A DNA stretch of 6,730 nt. Source: Candidatus Mesolinea sp. UBA5823 (GTDB taxonomy: Bacteria; Chloroflexota; Anaerolineae; Anaerolineales; Anaerolineaceae). The number at the start of each line of letters is the position of its first letter. Within the stretch, counting starts at the first letter, position 1. Positions 1 to 6,730 of this stretch are shown here, one piece after another. The position numbers and the translations under genes are program-made. Where the stretch lies: positions 1 to 6,730 of the forward strand of contig DICP01000084.1 of the NCBI GenBank assembly GCA_002417685.1, read 5' to 3'. Below the pieces are notes generated by a model that ran no database searches, was not told the origin of the DNA, and saw only the letters and a program-made list of their open reading frames with translations.

Positions 1-14
1 GCAGATTGAAATTC

Positions 15-193
15 TTAACTTTTAAATATTTGGATGTAATCGATTAACCAATGTTTTTCAACAACCTCAAGGGAATCACCTTTAGGTAATCTTCGAGAAT
101 ACTGATCTCCCAATAGTATGTATCAACAGCAATTAATTCCATAGTATTCCAAGTACAATTTTTTAATTCGACCATTCGCAGAACTCCACCTTC
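15..193 (-). pseudogene. Probable frameshifted 3' remnant of an unidentified gene
   Basis: I do not recognise the family. On the minus strand one frame is open from 193 down to about 110 and contains an ATG at 175-173. It reads through VELKNCTWNTMELIAVDTYYW, then turns into unconvincing sequence and stops at 46-44. From about 110 a second frame takes over (GDQYSRRLPKGDSLEVVEKH, then WLIDYIQIFKS) and stops at 17-15. Restoring one G in the GGG at 110-112 would join them as ...DTYYW-GDQYSRR... into about 59 residues. Frame one is closed upstream by a stop at 196-194, so any 5' part is gone. The stretch is much more AT-rich than the genes to its right, which suits a decaying or foreign segment. 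Alternatives are a sequencing error in the G run, a real 43-residue peptide (175-44), or chance open frames. The joined reading is inference. Confidence 0.33.
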
Positions 194-205
194 TTAGTAT
201 ATAAT
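175..205 (+). promoter_or_regulatory. Possible sigma-70 type promoter of the Ca2+ ATPase gene
   Basis: A perfect -10 hexamer TATAAT lies at 200-205. The best -35 candidate is TTCGCA at 175-180 (4 of 6 matches), with a rather long 19-base spacer. Transcription would begin near 212, leaving a leader of about 33 bases before the ATG at 245. The region is AT-rich, so the -10 could be chance, and the weak -35 lowers confidence. This placement also makes the ATG at 206 an unlikely start, because it would overlap the promoter. Confidence 0.4.
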
Positions 206-230
206 ATGGCGGTATGCACGTTGGCAATGA

Positions 231-236
231 AGGAGG
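231..236 (+). promoter_or_regulatory. Ribosome binding site fixing the ATPase start
   Basis: AGGAGG, a near-perfect Shine-Dalgarno sequence, sits 8 bases before the ATG at 245. It selects that codon over the in-frame ATG at 206, which has no such site and would add 13 residues that encode the ribosome binding site itself. Confidence 0.85.
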
Positions 237-244
237 ATTACACC

Positions 245-3091
245 ATGAGTGAGAAACCAATATCTCAGGAACCTAAGGATAATCTTGAAACGAATGTTTC
301 CTGGCATGCACTAACAATTGAGGAAGTGCTAAGCAAGCTGCACGTTGAGCTGGAAAGAGGCCTTTCCACAGAGGAAGCTACCCGCCGGTTGGAGCGCTTC
401 GGCCCCAACGAACTGGTAGAGAAAGAGCGTACTACCTTCTGGGAGATGCTCTGGGGGCAAATCAACAGCTTTGTCATTTGGCTGCTCATTGGCGCTGCAA
501 TTATCTCCGCGTTGCTCGGGGATTACGTGGAAGCCGGCGCTATCCTCCTCATTGTAATCTTCAATGCCATCATGGGCATTGTGCAGGAATCCCGCGCGGA
601 AGAGTCCCTGGCAGCGCTAAAAAAGTTAGCCGCACCCGAAGCGCAAGTGCTGCGCGATGGCCATCGCATTTCACTGCCAGCGCCAAAGCTCGTGCCCGGT
701 GATATCGTTTTCATTGAAGCGGGCAACTACGTTCCAGCAGATATACGGCTGCTAGAAGCCGTCAACCTAAGCATCGACGAGTCCTCCCTAACAGGTGAAT
801 CGGTGCCAGTAAAGAAGAGCGCCGATGTGGTGCTTGAGGAAGACATCCCCATTGGAGATCGACGCAACACTGCGTTTATGGGCACGTTGGTTACTTATGG
901 GCGTGGCAAAGGCATCGTGACCAGCACCGGCATGAACACTCAGTTGGGCATGATTGCTACCATGCTGCAAACCGTAGAAGAAGAACAAACCCCGCTGATG
1001 AAACGCTTGGACCAGCTCGGCAAGACCCTTGGCATCGGCGCTATTATCGTCTGCATCCTTGTTTTTATCATCGGTGTGGCACGGTTATTCTTTGCAGCCG
1101 ACCATTTTTCTTTGAGTGATCCTGCAACTGTCCAAGAGCTGCTCAACCTCTTCATGATTGCAGTCTCCCTTGCCATTGCGGCTGTGCCCGAAGGCTTACC
1201 TGCCGTTGTAACCATCAGCCTTGCCGGCGGGATGCGTGAAATGGTCAAGCGCCATGCGCTCATCCGCAAATTAGCCTCTGTGGAGACCTTGGGCTCGGTG
1301 ACCGTGATTTGCTCGGATAAGACTGGAACCCTGACCCAAAACCAGATGACGGTTACACGCCTTTGGGCAGATGGAAAATTTATTACTGTCACCGGAAGCG
1401 GTTATGAACCACACGGTGAATTTTTGAATGGTGATCAGAAGATTGACTTCAAAGCTTATCGCGGAGTAGGAACAGCTCTATGGATCGGCGCGCTGAATAA
1501 TGATGCTCAACTTGAATTGAGTGGTGAAAGCGATGGCAAGCCTACCTATCGCATTGTCGGCGATCCTACCGAAGGTTCTATTTTGGTAGCAGCCGAAAAG
1601 GCAGGTACCTCAGTCGAGGAGCTGCAAAAAGCCTACCCACGCGTGCAGGAGATCCCTTTCGACTCCGAGCGCAAACGCATGCTCACCATTCATGCAATTA
1701 AACAGCCAGTGGATGATGATATTTCTCCTTTCACCTCGGCTGACCGTGAGAAAGGATATATCATCGCGGTCAAAGGTGCTCCAGACGTGGTCCTAAAGCT
1801 GTGTACCCACCGCCTTAAAATAGATAACGACGTCGAACCGATGACCGAAGAAGCCCGCCAAGAGATCTTGGCTGCCAACGATGCCATGACTAAAGACGCA
1901 CTGCGTGTCCTTGGGGTCGCTTATCGCATTGTTCCGCAGATGCCCGAAGAAATTACCCCAGAAGCTCTCGAGAAAGACCTCATCTTTGCCGGTCTCATCG
2001 GCATGATCGACCCTGCCAGACCAGAAGTGAAAACAGCCTTAGCTGAAGCCAAGACTGCAGGCATTCGCACCATCATGATCACGGGAGACTATCCGAATAC
2101 CGCCCGGGCGATTGCCGAAGAGATTGGGCTGCTCGAACCAGGGCATCAGGTGCTCACCGGAGCCGATATAGAAGACAAATCCGAGGAGGAGATGCGCGAG
2201 ATTGTCAAAGTCACGGATGTTTACGCGCGCGTCAGCCCGGAACATAAGATGAAAATCGTGGACGCCTTGCGGGATAACCATGAAGTGGTTGCTATGACCG
2301 GAGATGGCGTCAATGACGCGCCAGCGATAAAGCGCGCGGATATCGGCATTGCCATGGGCATCACAGGCACCGACGTAGCCAAAGAAACGGCTGATATGGT
2401 CCTTACGGATGATAACTACGCCTCGATCGTCTCCGCAGTGGAGCAGGGTCGCGTGATTTACAGCAATATCCGCAAGTTTGTTTACTACCTGATCTCCTGC
2501 AATATGGGCGAGATCTTGATCATCTTTATTGGTACGCTGCTTGGCTGGCCACCTGTGCTGACGGCAATCCAGCTGCTCTGGCTCAACTTGGTCACCGATG
2601 GGGCGCCGGCACTCGCACTCGGCTCCGAGAAGGGCGATCCGGATATCATGCAATATCCACCCCGCCCGCCGGATGAACCAATTATCAATAGAACTATGCT
2701 CACCGGTATCATCTTGCAAACCATTGCGATTTCAGCTGCCACGCTCGCAGCTTTTGCTATAGGACGCAACATCAGCTTAGACCTGGGAGAGACTATGGCT
2801 TTTGTTACCCTCTCTGTGAGTGAGCTCCTGAGAGCTTATACTGCCCGCTCGGAAAATGTAACCGTATTCAAGATCGGGGTTTTCTCCAACCCGATGATGA
2901 ACTGGGCAGTGTTAGCCTCACTGGCTTTGATCATCGCGGTAGTATATGTCCCCTTCCTGCAGCCGATTTTCAATACTACGGCAATTGACCCTATACACTG
3001 GTTGATGATTTTGCCGCTCATTCTGCTCCCTTCAATAGTCGCTGAACTCAGCAAAGTGCTTATTGCCCGTAGAAAACCAAAGGCAGAATAA
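245..3091 (+). CDS. P-type IIA Ca2+-transporting ATPase (SERCA/PMR1-like)
   Basis: This 948-residue membrane pump uses ATP to expel cations, most likely Ca2+, from the cytoplasm. An N-terminal cation-ATPase domain (about 19-85) precedes helices M1 (76-92) and M2 (94-114). The actuator motif TGES is at 183-186. M3 is about 262-283, and M4 carries PEGLP at 315-319. DKTGTLT begins at D358, the phosphorylated aspartate. The nucleotide-binding KGAPD is at 510-514, and TGDGVNDAP at 685-693 has the Mg2+-binding D687 and D691. Helices M5-M10 fill about 745-939. Residues aligning with SERCA Ca2+ ligands are present: E316 (E309), N753 (N768), E756 (E771), N781 (N796), T784 (T799), D785 (D800) and E860 (E908). 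Length and domain order are normal for the family and there is no break. It appears monocistronic, with its own promoter and terminator. The family is certain; Ca2+ specificity is inferred from the ligands, and Mn2+ or Na+ transport is less likely. Confidence 0.95.
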   Translation: MSEKPISQEPKDNLETNVSWHALTIEEVLSKLHVELERGLSTEEATRRLERFGPNELVEKERTTFWEMLWGQINSFVIWLLIGAAIISALLGDYVEAGAILLIVIFNAIMGIVQESRAEESLAALKKLAAPEAQVLRDGHRISLPAPKLVPGDIVFIEAGNYVPADIRLLEAVNLSIDESSLTGESVPVKKSADVVLEEDIPIGDRRNTAFMGTLVTYGRGKGIVTSTGMNTQLGMIATMLQTVEEEQTPLMKRLDQLGKTLGIGAIIVCILVFIIGVARLFFAADHFSLSDPATVQELLNLFMIAVSLAIAAVPEGLPAVVTISLAGGMREMVKRHALIRKLASVETLGSVTVICSDKTGTLTQNQMTVTRLWADGKFITVTGSGYEPHGEFLNGDQKIDFKAYRGVGTALWIGALNNDAQLELSGESDGKPTYRIVGDPTEGSILVAAEKAGTSVEELQKAYPRVQEIPFDSERKRMLTIHAIKQPVDDDISPFTSADREKGYIIAVKGAPDVVLKLCTHRLKIDNDVEPMTEEARQEILAANDAMTKDALRVLGVAYRIVPQMPEEITPEALEKDLIFAGLIGMIDPARPEVKTALAEAKTAGIRTIMITGDYPNTARAIAEEIGLLEPGHQVLTGADIEDKSEEEMREIVKVTDVYARVSPEHKMKIVDALRDNHEVVAMTGDGVNDAPAIKRADIGIAMGITGTDVAKETADMVLTDDNYASIVSAVEQGRVIYSNIRKFVYYLISCNMGEILIIFIGTLLGWPPVLTAIQLLWLNLVTDGAPALALGSEKGDPDIMQYPPRPPDEPIINRTMLTGIILQTIAISAATLAAFAIGRNISLDLGETMAFVTLSVSELLRAYTARSENVTVFKIGVFSNPMMNWAVLASLALIIAVVYVPFLQPIFNTTAIDPIHWLMILPLILLPSIVAELSKVLIARRKPKAE

Positions 3092-3106
3092 ACTCACAAG
3101 CATTCG

Positions 3107-3137
3107 AAAGCCCTCACTTGTCCTGAGGGCTTTTTTT
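3107..3137 (+). terminator. Intrinsic terminator of the Ca2+ ATPase gene
   Basis: A perfect 10-bp inverted repeat (AAAGCCCTCA at 3107-3116 and TGAGGGCTTT at 3124-3133) encloses a 7-base loop. It runs into seven T's at 3131-3137. It starts 15 bases after the ATPase stop codon. The A-run on the opposite side is only three bases, so it should act mainly on the plus strand. Confidence 0.92.
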
Positions 3138-3143
3138 ACATGT

Positions 3144-3173
3144 TTGAGAATCGTCACAAACTTCTGGTAAAAT
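3144..3173 (+). promoter_or_regulatory. Sigma-70 type promoter of the transporter-galE operon
   Basis: TTGAGA (3144-3149, 5 of 6 matches to TTGACA) and TAAAAT (3168-3173, 5 of 6 matches to TATAAT) are 18 bases apart. TGG directly before the -10 supplies an extended -10 TGn element. It lies just after the preceding terminator. Transcription should start near 3180, giving a leader of about 68 bases before the ATG at 3248. I see no operator-like inverted repeat in that leader. Confidence 0.55.
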
Positions 3174-3247
3174 TCTGGCGTGTTCAGCCAGTATATAAAT
3201 TGTCTTACTTTAAGGTCAAAAATATCTCCCCTTCAAAGGAATAACCT

Positions 3248-4570
3248 ATGGAAATTTCATCGCAAGAGACAACGCTTGCTAATGTAAAGGAAAGAAAAGC
3301 TCGGCGTGCTTGGTATTTGTATGACTTTGGCAACTCTGCTTATGCAGCTATTGTACTGCTCGCCGTTTATTCAGCTTATTTCAAAGATGCCGTTGTAGGC
3401 GGGGCGGAAGGCACGCGCTTGTGGGGCATCTCCGTCGGCATCGCCGCTGTATTGGTTGCCCTGCTTTCCCCTGTGCTTGGCACCATCGCTGATTTCACCC
3501 GTTCCAAGCTTCGCCTCCTGGGCGTCTTCACCGGCATGGCTGTGGTCTTCACCGCTGCTTTGTTTTTCGTCGGTCCCGGGGACGTCTTCACTGGTATGCT
3601 GTTTTTCATCTTAGCCGAGATCGGCTACCGTGGTGCACAGGTTTTCTATGACGCCTTACTCGTTGACGTCTCCACACCTCAGACGATTGGCAATATTTCT
3701 GGCAAAGGCTGGGCAGTCGGCATGCTCGGCGGGGTCGCCTGCCTCATTGTGGTGCTTGTTCCCCTGCAGCTAATCGGCAATAGCTTTATCCCTTATGCGT
3801 TCCTGATTACCGCGCTCTTCTTCCTGCTCAGCTCCATTCCAGCCTTCCTCTACGTGCGGGAACATTCTGCCCCAGCCCATCTCCCGGAAGGGGAAAAAGT
3901 TACTTCTTTCGCATTCAAGCGCATAGGGCAGACCTTTAAGGAAGTGAAACAGTACAACGATTTTATTAAGTATATGATCGCCTTTCTGATCTATAACGAT
4001 GGGATTATGATGCTTATGGATTTTGCTGCCATCATTGGCGCCACCCTTTTTGGAATGGAGCAAGTCCAGCTGATTTTATTTGTCATCCTGATTCATGTAA
4101 CAGGTGCGGGAGGTGCCTTGCTTTTCGGCAGAATCTCCGATCAACGCAGCAGCAAGCAAGCCATCTTAGTTTCTCTGGGCATTCTGTTACTCGACCTTAT
4201 CGCGTTGTTTTTCATTGAAAGTGTGACCCATTTCTATATCATTGGTGCTATTGCCGGCTTTGCCCTCTCCGGCGCCCAAGCCGTCAGCCGTACGATGGTG
4301 AGCCAGTTAGCTCCAAACGGAAAAACGACTGAGTTTTACGGATTCCTTTCTGTGGCAGGACGCACGTCAACTTTTATCGGGCCGTTAGTATTTGGGACAC
4401 TCTCTTACCGCGGGCACGCATTTTACCTTGCACGCGGCATGAGCGATCTGGCGGCTGAGCAAGCGGGCTTGTATTGGGCAATTGGCTCGATCATCGCTTT
4501 CTTGCTGATTGGCGCTATTGTGCTGTTGAGCGTACGCAAGGTAACCGCCGAGCAGCCAATGGTATACTAA
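3248..4570 (+). CDS. UMF1-family (Atg22-like) major facilitator transporter
   Basis: This 440-residue inner-membrane secondary transporter belongs to the UMF1/Atg22 branch of the major facilitator superfamily. Eukaryotic Atg22 exports amino acids from the vacuole; the substrates of bacterial members are mostly unknown, so none is assigned. Family marks are WYLYDFGNSAY at 22-32 entering helix 1, FYDALLVDV at 133-141, YNDGIMM at 249-255 entering helix 7, and QAVSRTMVSQLAPNGKTTEF at 344-363 followed by GRTSTFIGPL at 371-380. About 12 hydrophobic segments fall in two halves, separated by a charged cytoplasmic loop at about 203-240. The half-repeat MFS loop motifs are weak but present, with ADFTRSK at 81-87 and GRISDQRSSK at 294-303. 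AAAGGA at 3235-3240 lies 7 bases before the ATG. The stop is 27 bases before galE, which suggests cotranscription. The gene is intact. Confidence 0.88.
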   Translation: MEISSQETTLANVKERKARRAWYLYDFGNSAYAAIVLLAVYSAYFKDAVVGGAEGTRLWGISVGIAAVLVALLSPVLGTIADFTRSKLRLLGVFTGMAVVFTAALFFVGPGDVFTGMLFFILAEIGYRGAQVFYDALLVDVSTPQTIGNISGKGWAVGMLGGVACLIVVLVPLQLIGNSFIPYAFLITALFFLLSSIPAFLYVREHSAPAHLPEGEKVTSFAFKRIGQTFKEVKQYNDFIKYMIAFLIYNDGIMMLMDFAAIIGATLFGMEQVQLILFVILIHVTGAGGALLFGRISDQRSSKQAILVSLGILLLDLIALFFIESVTHFYIIGAIAGFALSGAQAVSRTMVSQLAPNGKTTEFYGFLSVAGRTSTFIGPLVFGTLSYRGHAFYLARGMSDLAAEQAGLYWAIGSIIAFLLIGAIVLLSVRKVTAEQPMVY

Positions 4571-4597
4571 GGCAAACCTTTCCTGGAGGGAAGCGGA

Positions 4598-5608
4598 ATG
4601 AAAGTATTAATTACCGGCGGTGCAGGATATATCGGCAGCACCATTGCCTCGTTGCTCGAAGATAATGGACACACCCCCATAATCTTGGACTCGCTCATTA
4701 CCGGCCGGCGGGAATTTACCCAGGGCCGCATCTTTTACGAGACAGATATCGCTGACCGTGCCATGGTCCGCCGAGTATTTGCTGACCATCCAGATATTTA
4801 TGCCACCATCCACTGCGCTGCCCTGATCGTTGTGCCTGAATCCGTAGTTCGCCCTTATGACTACTATTACGAAAATGTGGTTAAATCCATGATTTTCTTC
4901 AAGCAGCTGAGTGATTTAGGTTACCCGCGCGTGGTCTTCAGTTCCTCAGCCGCTATCTATGATGTGGTTCCCGGTTTTATGGTGACTGAAGAGTCCCCTC
5001 TGAAGCCGCTGAGCCCTTACTCGCGCACCAAATATATGATGGAGATGGTGCTCAAAGATTTCAGCCATGCCTACAACCTCAAAGCAATTGCGCTGCGTTA
5101 CTTCAACCCAATCGGGGCTGACCCTAAGATGCGCTCTGGGATCCACGTGCAGAATCCTAGTCATGTGCTCGGGAAGCTAGTTGCCGTGGCGATGGGTGCT
5201 GAACCGGTGTTTAACCTCACCGGCGTAAACTGGCCCACCCGCGATGGCTCGGGGATTCGCGATTACATCCACGTCTGGGATTTGGCACGGGCGCACCTCA
5301 ATGCTGTGGAGCGCTTTGACCAGGTTATCGCCCAGGCAGCAGAACCTGAGACGCAATATTGCGTCATCAACCTTGGCACGGGCAAAGGCGTTACCGTCAA
5401 GGAGCTTGTGGCTGCCTTTGAGCGCGTATATGGCAAACCTGTTCCAGTTTCCATTCAACCGCCCAGACCCGGCGATGTGGCGGGCGCTTATGCCAATGCC
5501 GATAAAGCTGAACGCTTGCTCGGTTGGAAAGCAGAGCTGCCTATCGAGCAAGGCATCGCGGACGCGCTTAAGTGGGGGCAAATTCGCGAAACTATCTTAG
5601 ACTATTGA
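4598..5608 (+). CDS. galE: UDP-glucose 4-epimerase
   Basis: This 336-residue cytosolic short-chain dehydrogenase/reductase interconverts UDP-glucose and UDP-galactose using bound NAD+. It serves galactose use and supplies precursors for exopolysaccharide, glycolipid or cell-wall sugars. The Rossmann NAD-binding GGAGYIG is at 7-13. The catalytic residues are S117 (in FSSSAAIYD, 114-122), Y141 and K145 (YSRTK), matching E. coli S124, Y149 and K153. RYFNPIGA at 167-174 and GIRDYIHVWDLA at 219-230 are typical of GalE. The C-terminal RPGDVAGAYAN at 290-300 places A297 where E. coli has Y299; a small residue there usually widens specificity to UDP-GlcNAc/GalNAc. D122 replaces the glycine common after SSATVY. 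GGAGGG at 4585-4590 is 7 bases before the ATG. The length equals the family norm. It follows the transporter gene and ends at a strong terminator. Confidence 0.93.
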   Translation: MKVLITGGAGYIGSTIASLLEDNGHTPIILDSLITGRREFTQGRIFYETDIADRAMVRRVFADHPDIYATIHCAALIVVPESVVRPYDYYYENVVKSMIFFKQLSDLGYPRVVFSSSAAIYDVVPGFMVTEESPLKPLSPYSRTKYMMEMVLKDFSHAYNLKAIALRYFNPIGADPKMRSGIHVQNPSHVLGKLVAVAMGAEPVFNLTGVNWPTRDGSGIRDYIHVWDLARAHLNAVERFDQVIAQAAEPETQYCVINLGTGKGVTVKELVAAFERVYGKPVPVSIQPPRPGDVAGAYANADKAERLLGWKAELPIEQGIADALKWGQIRETILDY

Positions 5609-5615
5609 TCGCGGT

Positions 5616-5655
5616 AAAAGAAAAAAGCCTGCCTCATAAGAGTGCAGGCTTTTTT
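5616..5655. terminator. Bidirectional intrinsic terminator between convergent units
   Basis: AAAAAAGCCTGC (5621-5632) pairs perfectly with GCAGGCTTTTTT (5644-5655) over 12 bp. An inner CTC/GAG pairing closes an ATAA loop with one T bulged. On the plus strand the stem ends in a T-run and stops galE transcription 7 bases after its stop codon. On the minus strand the A-rich stretch at 5616-5626 becomes a T-run, so the same hairpin should end the plsC-rhomboid transcript about 20 bases after the rhomboid stop. Confidence 0.93.
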
Positions 5656-5675
5656 ATGGTAGCAAAACTCAGCAT

Positions 5676-6362
5676 TTAGTCGATACTTGTCCAACTGTTG
5701 ATTGGCTCGCCTAATTGTTTTGCATTGATCAACCAAGCAACGAGTACACCAAACACAAACCCGCCGATATGAGCCCAAAAAGCCGTCCCGCCCATATCTG
5801 CCAAGCCCAAGGTGAGCAATCCGTTGAAAAGCTGGAGCACAAACCAGAAACCTAATAGCAGCGAAGCCGGCAGCAACGTCAGACGGAGGAAAAAGCCAAT
5901 GGGAACAAATGTAAGCACTTTGACCTGCGGGAAGAGAATGAGATAAGCTCCCAATACAGCAGCAATGGCACCACTAGCTCCCACCGTGGGTATTACAGAG
6001 TTGGGGTTCAATGCTACGTGAGCGAACGCTGCCACTATGCCACCGGCTAAGTAAAACACTAAATACCAGAAGTGCCCTATCCGGTCTTCTACATTATCCC
6101 CAAAAATCCACAGATAAATCATATTCCCAAGTAGGTGTGATAAACCCGCATGCAAGAACATGCTCGTGAAAATAGCCTTCAGATCGCCTAAGTCGAAGCC
6201 GGTGGTCACATTGGCTGGGATGAGCGCAATCTCATAAAGAGCGGTTTCTAAATTTGGTCCAGCCATGAGCTCAAGGATAAATACAATGATATTTAGCGCG
6301 ATTAGGGAGTAATTGACGAACGGGAAACGATGGGCACGAATTTCATCTTGAATTGGGAGCAT
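5676..6362 (-). CDS. Rhomboid-family intramembrane serine protease
   Basis: This 228-residue inner-membrane protease would cleave transmembrane segments of other membrane proteins; its substrates are unknown. The catalytic dyad is visible: S130 in GASGA (128-132) and H198 in FWAHIGG (195-201). H76 and N80 in HLLGN match the oxyanion-side His and Asn of E. coli GlpG. Helices lie near 16-34, 62-88, 98-118, 123-145, 150-185 (one or two spans) and 195-213, giving the six-helix bacterial core. A short charged N-terminus (MLPIQDEIRAHR) precedes the first helix, with no zinc finger or ankyrin extension. The start at 6362 is chosen because AAAGGAG lies 6 bases upstream and residue 1 begins a typical family N-terminus. 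An in-frame ATG at 6476 would overlap the acyltransferase gene and adds unconserved sequence. It starts 23 bases after the acyltransferase stop, so the two are probably cotranscribed. Confidence 0.92.
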   Translation of the reverse strand: MLPIQDEIRAHRFPFVNYSLIALNIIVFILELMAGPNLETALYEIALIPANVTTGFDLGDLKAIFTSMFLHAGLSHLLGNMIYLWIFGDNVEDRIGHFWYLVFYLAGGIVAAFAHVALNPNSVIPTVGASGAIAAVLGAYLILFPQVKVLTFVPIGFFLRLTLLPASLLLGFWFVLQLFNGLLTLGLADMGGTAFWAHIGGFVFGVLVAWLINAKQLGEPINSWTSID

Positions 6363-6368
6363 GATTTT

Positions 6369-6375
6369 CTCCTTT
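6369..6375 (-). promoter_or_regulatory. Ribosome binding site fixing the rhomboid start
   Basis: On the minus strand AAAGGAG lies 6 bases before the ATG at 6362-6360. It rules in this start over the in-frame upstream ATG at 6476, which lies inside the preceding coding region. Confidence 0.8.
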
Positions 6376-6385
6376 GCAAAAACGG

Positions 6386-6730
6386 TTAGACAAAACCATT
6401 TAAAATTTCCTTCAGACGCGGATGATCCGCATAAATCCCGCGCCGTTCTGGCGGCAGCAAGGCAGCAATACGGCACATAATTTCATCGGTGGCTTTTTTC
6501 AGCCAATCTTTAGCTTCTTCCTCATCTTGTGTCAAAGGGATCTGGTAAGGTTCTCCAAATTTTACAAGAATTTCCATCTTTTTAAAGTGCGAAAGTTGCT
6601 TGCCCATATCAGCGGTGCCACTTACCGCAGCCGGTAGTACCGGCAAGCCGGTTTTACGCACAAGCAGAGCTGCTCCGGGCTTGCCAGCCTGCAACACGCC
6701 CGTCGTCGAACGCGTCCCTTCGGGCGAGAT
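6386..6730 (-). CDS. PlsC-type 1-acylglycerol-3-phosphate acyltransferase, C-terminal part
   Basis: The last 114 codons of an acyltransferase gene run off the right edge; the frame is open to base 6730. PlsC-family enzymes move a fatty acyl chain onto lysophosphatidic acid at the cytoplasmic membrane to form phosphatidic acid. The visible part opens with ISPEGTRSTTG, where PEGTRS (visible residues 3-8) is acyltransferase motif III, which binds the substrate phosphate. PVLPAAVSGT (visible residues 30-39) is motif IV. A charged tail follows, with EEEAKDWLKKATDEIMCRIA and a PERRGIY segment. The catalytic HX4D motif and roughly half of a typical 200-250 residue protein lie beyond the window. A GTG at 6697-6695 is internal and not the start. 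It precedes the rhomboid gene by 23 bases. Paralogues acting on other lysolipids cannot be excluded, so I give no symbol. Confidence 0.87.
   Translation of the reverse strand: MSPEGTRSTTGVLQAGKPGAALLVRKTGLPVLPAAVSGTADMGKQLSHFKKMEILVKFGEPYQIPLTQDEEEAKDWLKKATDEIMCRIAALLPPERRGIYADHPRLKEILNGFV

Noticed and set aside
206..244. Upstream in-frame ATG that would extend the ATPase by 13 residues
   Set aside because: It overlaps the likely -10 element, has no Shine-Dalgarno site, and would translate through the strong AGGAGG at 231-236 that serves the ATG at 245.
940..1392. Antisense open frame of 150 codons opposite the ATPase M3-M4 and phosphorylation site
   Set aside because: It overlaps essential conserved ATPase sequence, its translation shows no domain, and it has no supporting signals.
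2039..2719. Long open frame (226 codons) antisense to the ATPase P-domain
   Set aside because: It lies wholly opposite the most conserved part of the pump gene, has no ribosome binding site I could recognise, and its histidine- and aspartate-rich translation resembles no family. It is a by-product of the codon use of the real gene.
3174..3247. Leader of the transporter-galE transcript as a possible riboswitch or attenuator
   Set aside because: It is only about 68 bases long, with no clear hairpin, terminator-like T-run or recognisable aptamer core.
3524..3598. Near-repeat of GTCTTCACCGGCATG (3524-3538) and GTCTTCACTGGTATG (3584-3598), both encoding VFTGM in the transporter
   Set aside because: Only 15 bases with two mismatches, both silent, in a hydrophobic protein with biased codons. 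No wider duplication surrounds it, so coincidence is the simplest explanation.
5177..5600. Several overlapping open frames on both strands within galE
   Set aside because: All lie inside an intact, motif-complete galE and have no conserved features of their own.
6363..6476. 38-residue N-terminal extension of the rhomboid protein
   Set aside because: It would overlap the acyltransferase coding region, has no hydrophobic signal or family similarity, and a good ribosome binding site sits just before the shorter start.

Overview
This is an ordinary-looking bacterial chromosomal window of moderate GC content. It has four complete protein genes, one gene cut by the right edge, and a short AT-rich left end that probably holds the tail of a decayed gene. 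The organism cannot be named from the sequence. Shine-Dalgarno sites, sigma-70-like promoters and short hairpin/poly-T terminators are all clear. The gene set and style (UMF1-family transporter, GalE, rhomboid beside a PlsC acyltransferase, SERCA-like Ca2+ ATPase) would suit an anaerobic Chloroflexota (Anaerolineae-like) genome, but that is a weak impression.

Layout. Positions 1-193 are AT-rich (57 G/C in the first 180 bases) and carry a probable frameshifted 3' remnant of an unidentified gene on the minus strand. A plus-strand monocistronic unit follows: a possible promoter (175-205), a strong ribosome binding site, a 948-residue P-type IIA Ca2+-transporting ATPase (245-3091) and a clean intrinsic terminator (3107-3137). 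Next is a second plus-strand unit with a good extended -10 promoter (3144-3173): a 12-helix UMF1/Atg22-like major facilitator (3248-4570) and, 27 bases downstream, galE, a UDP-glucose 4-epimerase (4598-5608). The right end is on the minus strand: the 3' half of a PlsC-type acyltransferase (6386 to the right edge) followed after 23 bases by a rhomboid intramembrane serine protease (5676-6362). The two convergent units share a bidirectional terminator at about 5616-5655.

How the genes relate. Most products are membrane proteins or act on envelope precursors: ion export, solute export, nucleotide-sugar supply, phospholipid acylation and intramembrane proteolysis. No single pathway joins them. 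The transporter-galE and plsC-rhomboid pairs look like two-gene operons by spacing. I found no new system, CRISPR array, mobile element, tRNA or rRNA. The points most worth a second look are the broken reading frame at the left end, the small gate residue in GalE that predicts activity on N-acetylated sugars, and the complete SERCA-like ion ligand set in the ATPase.
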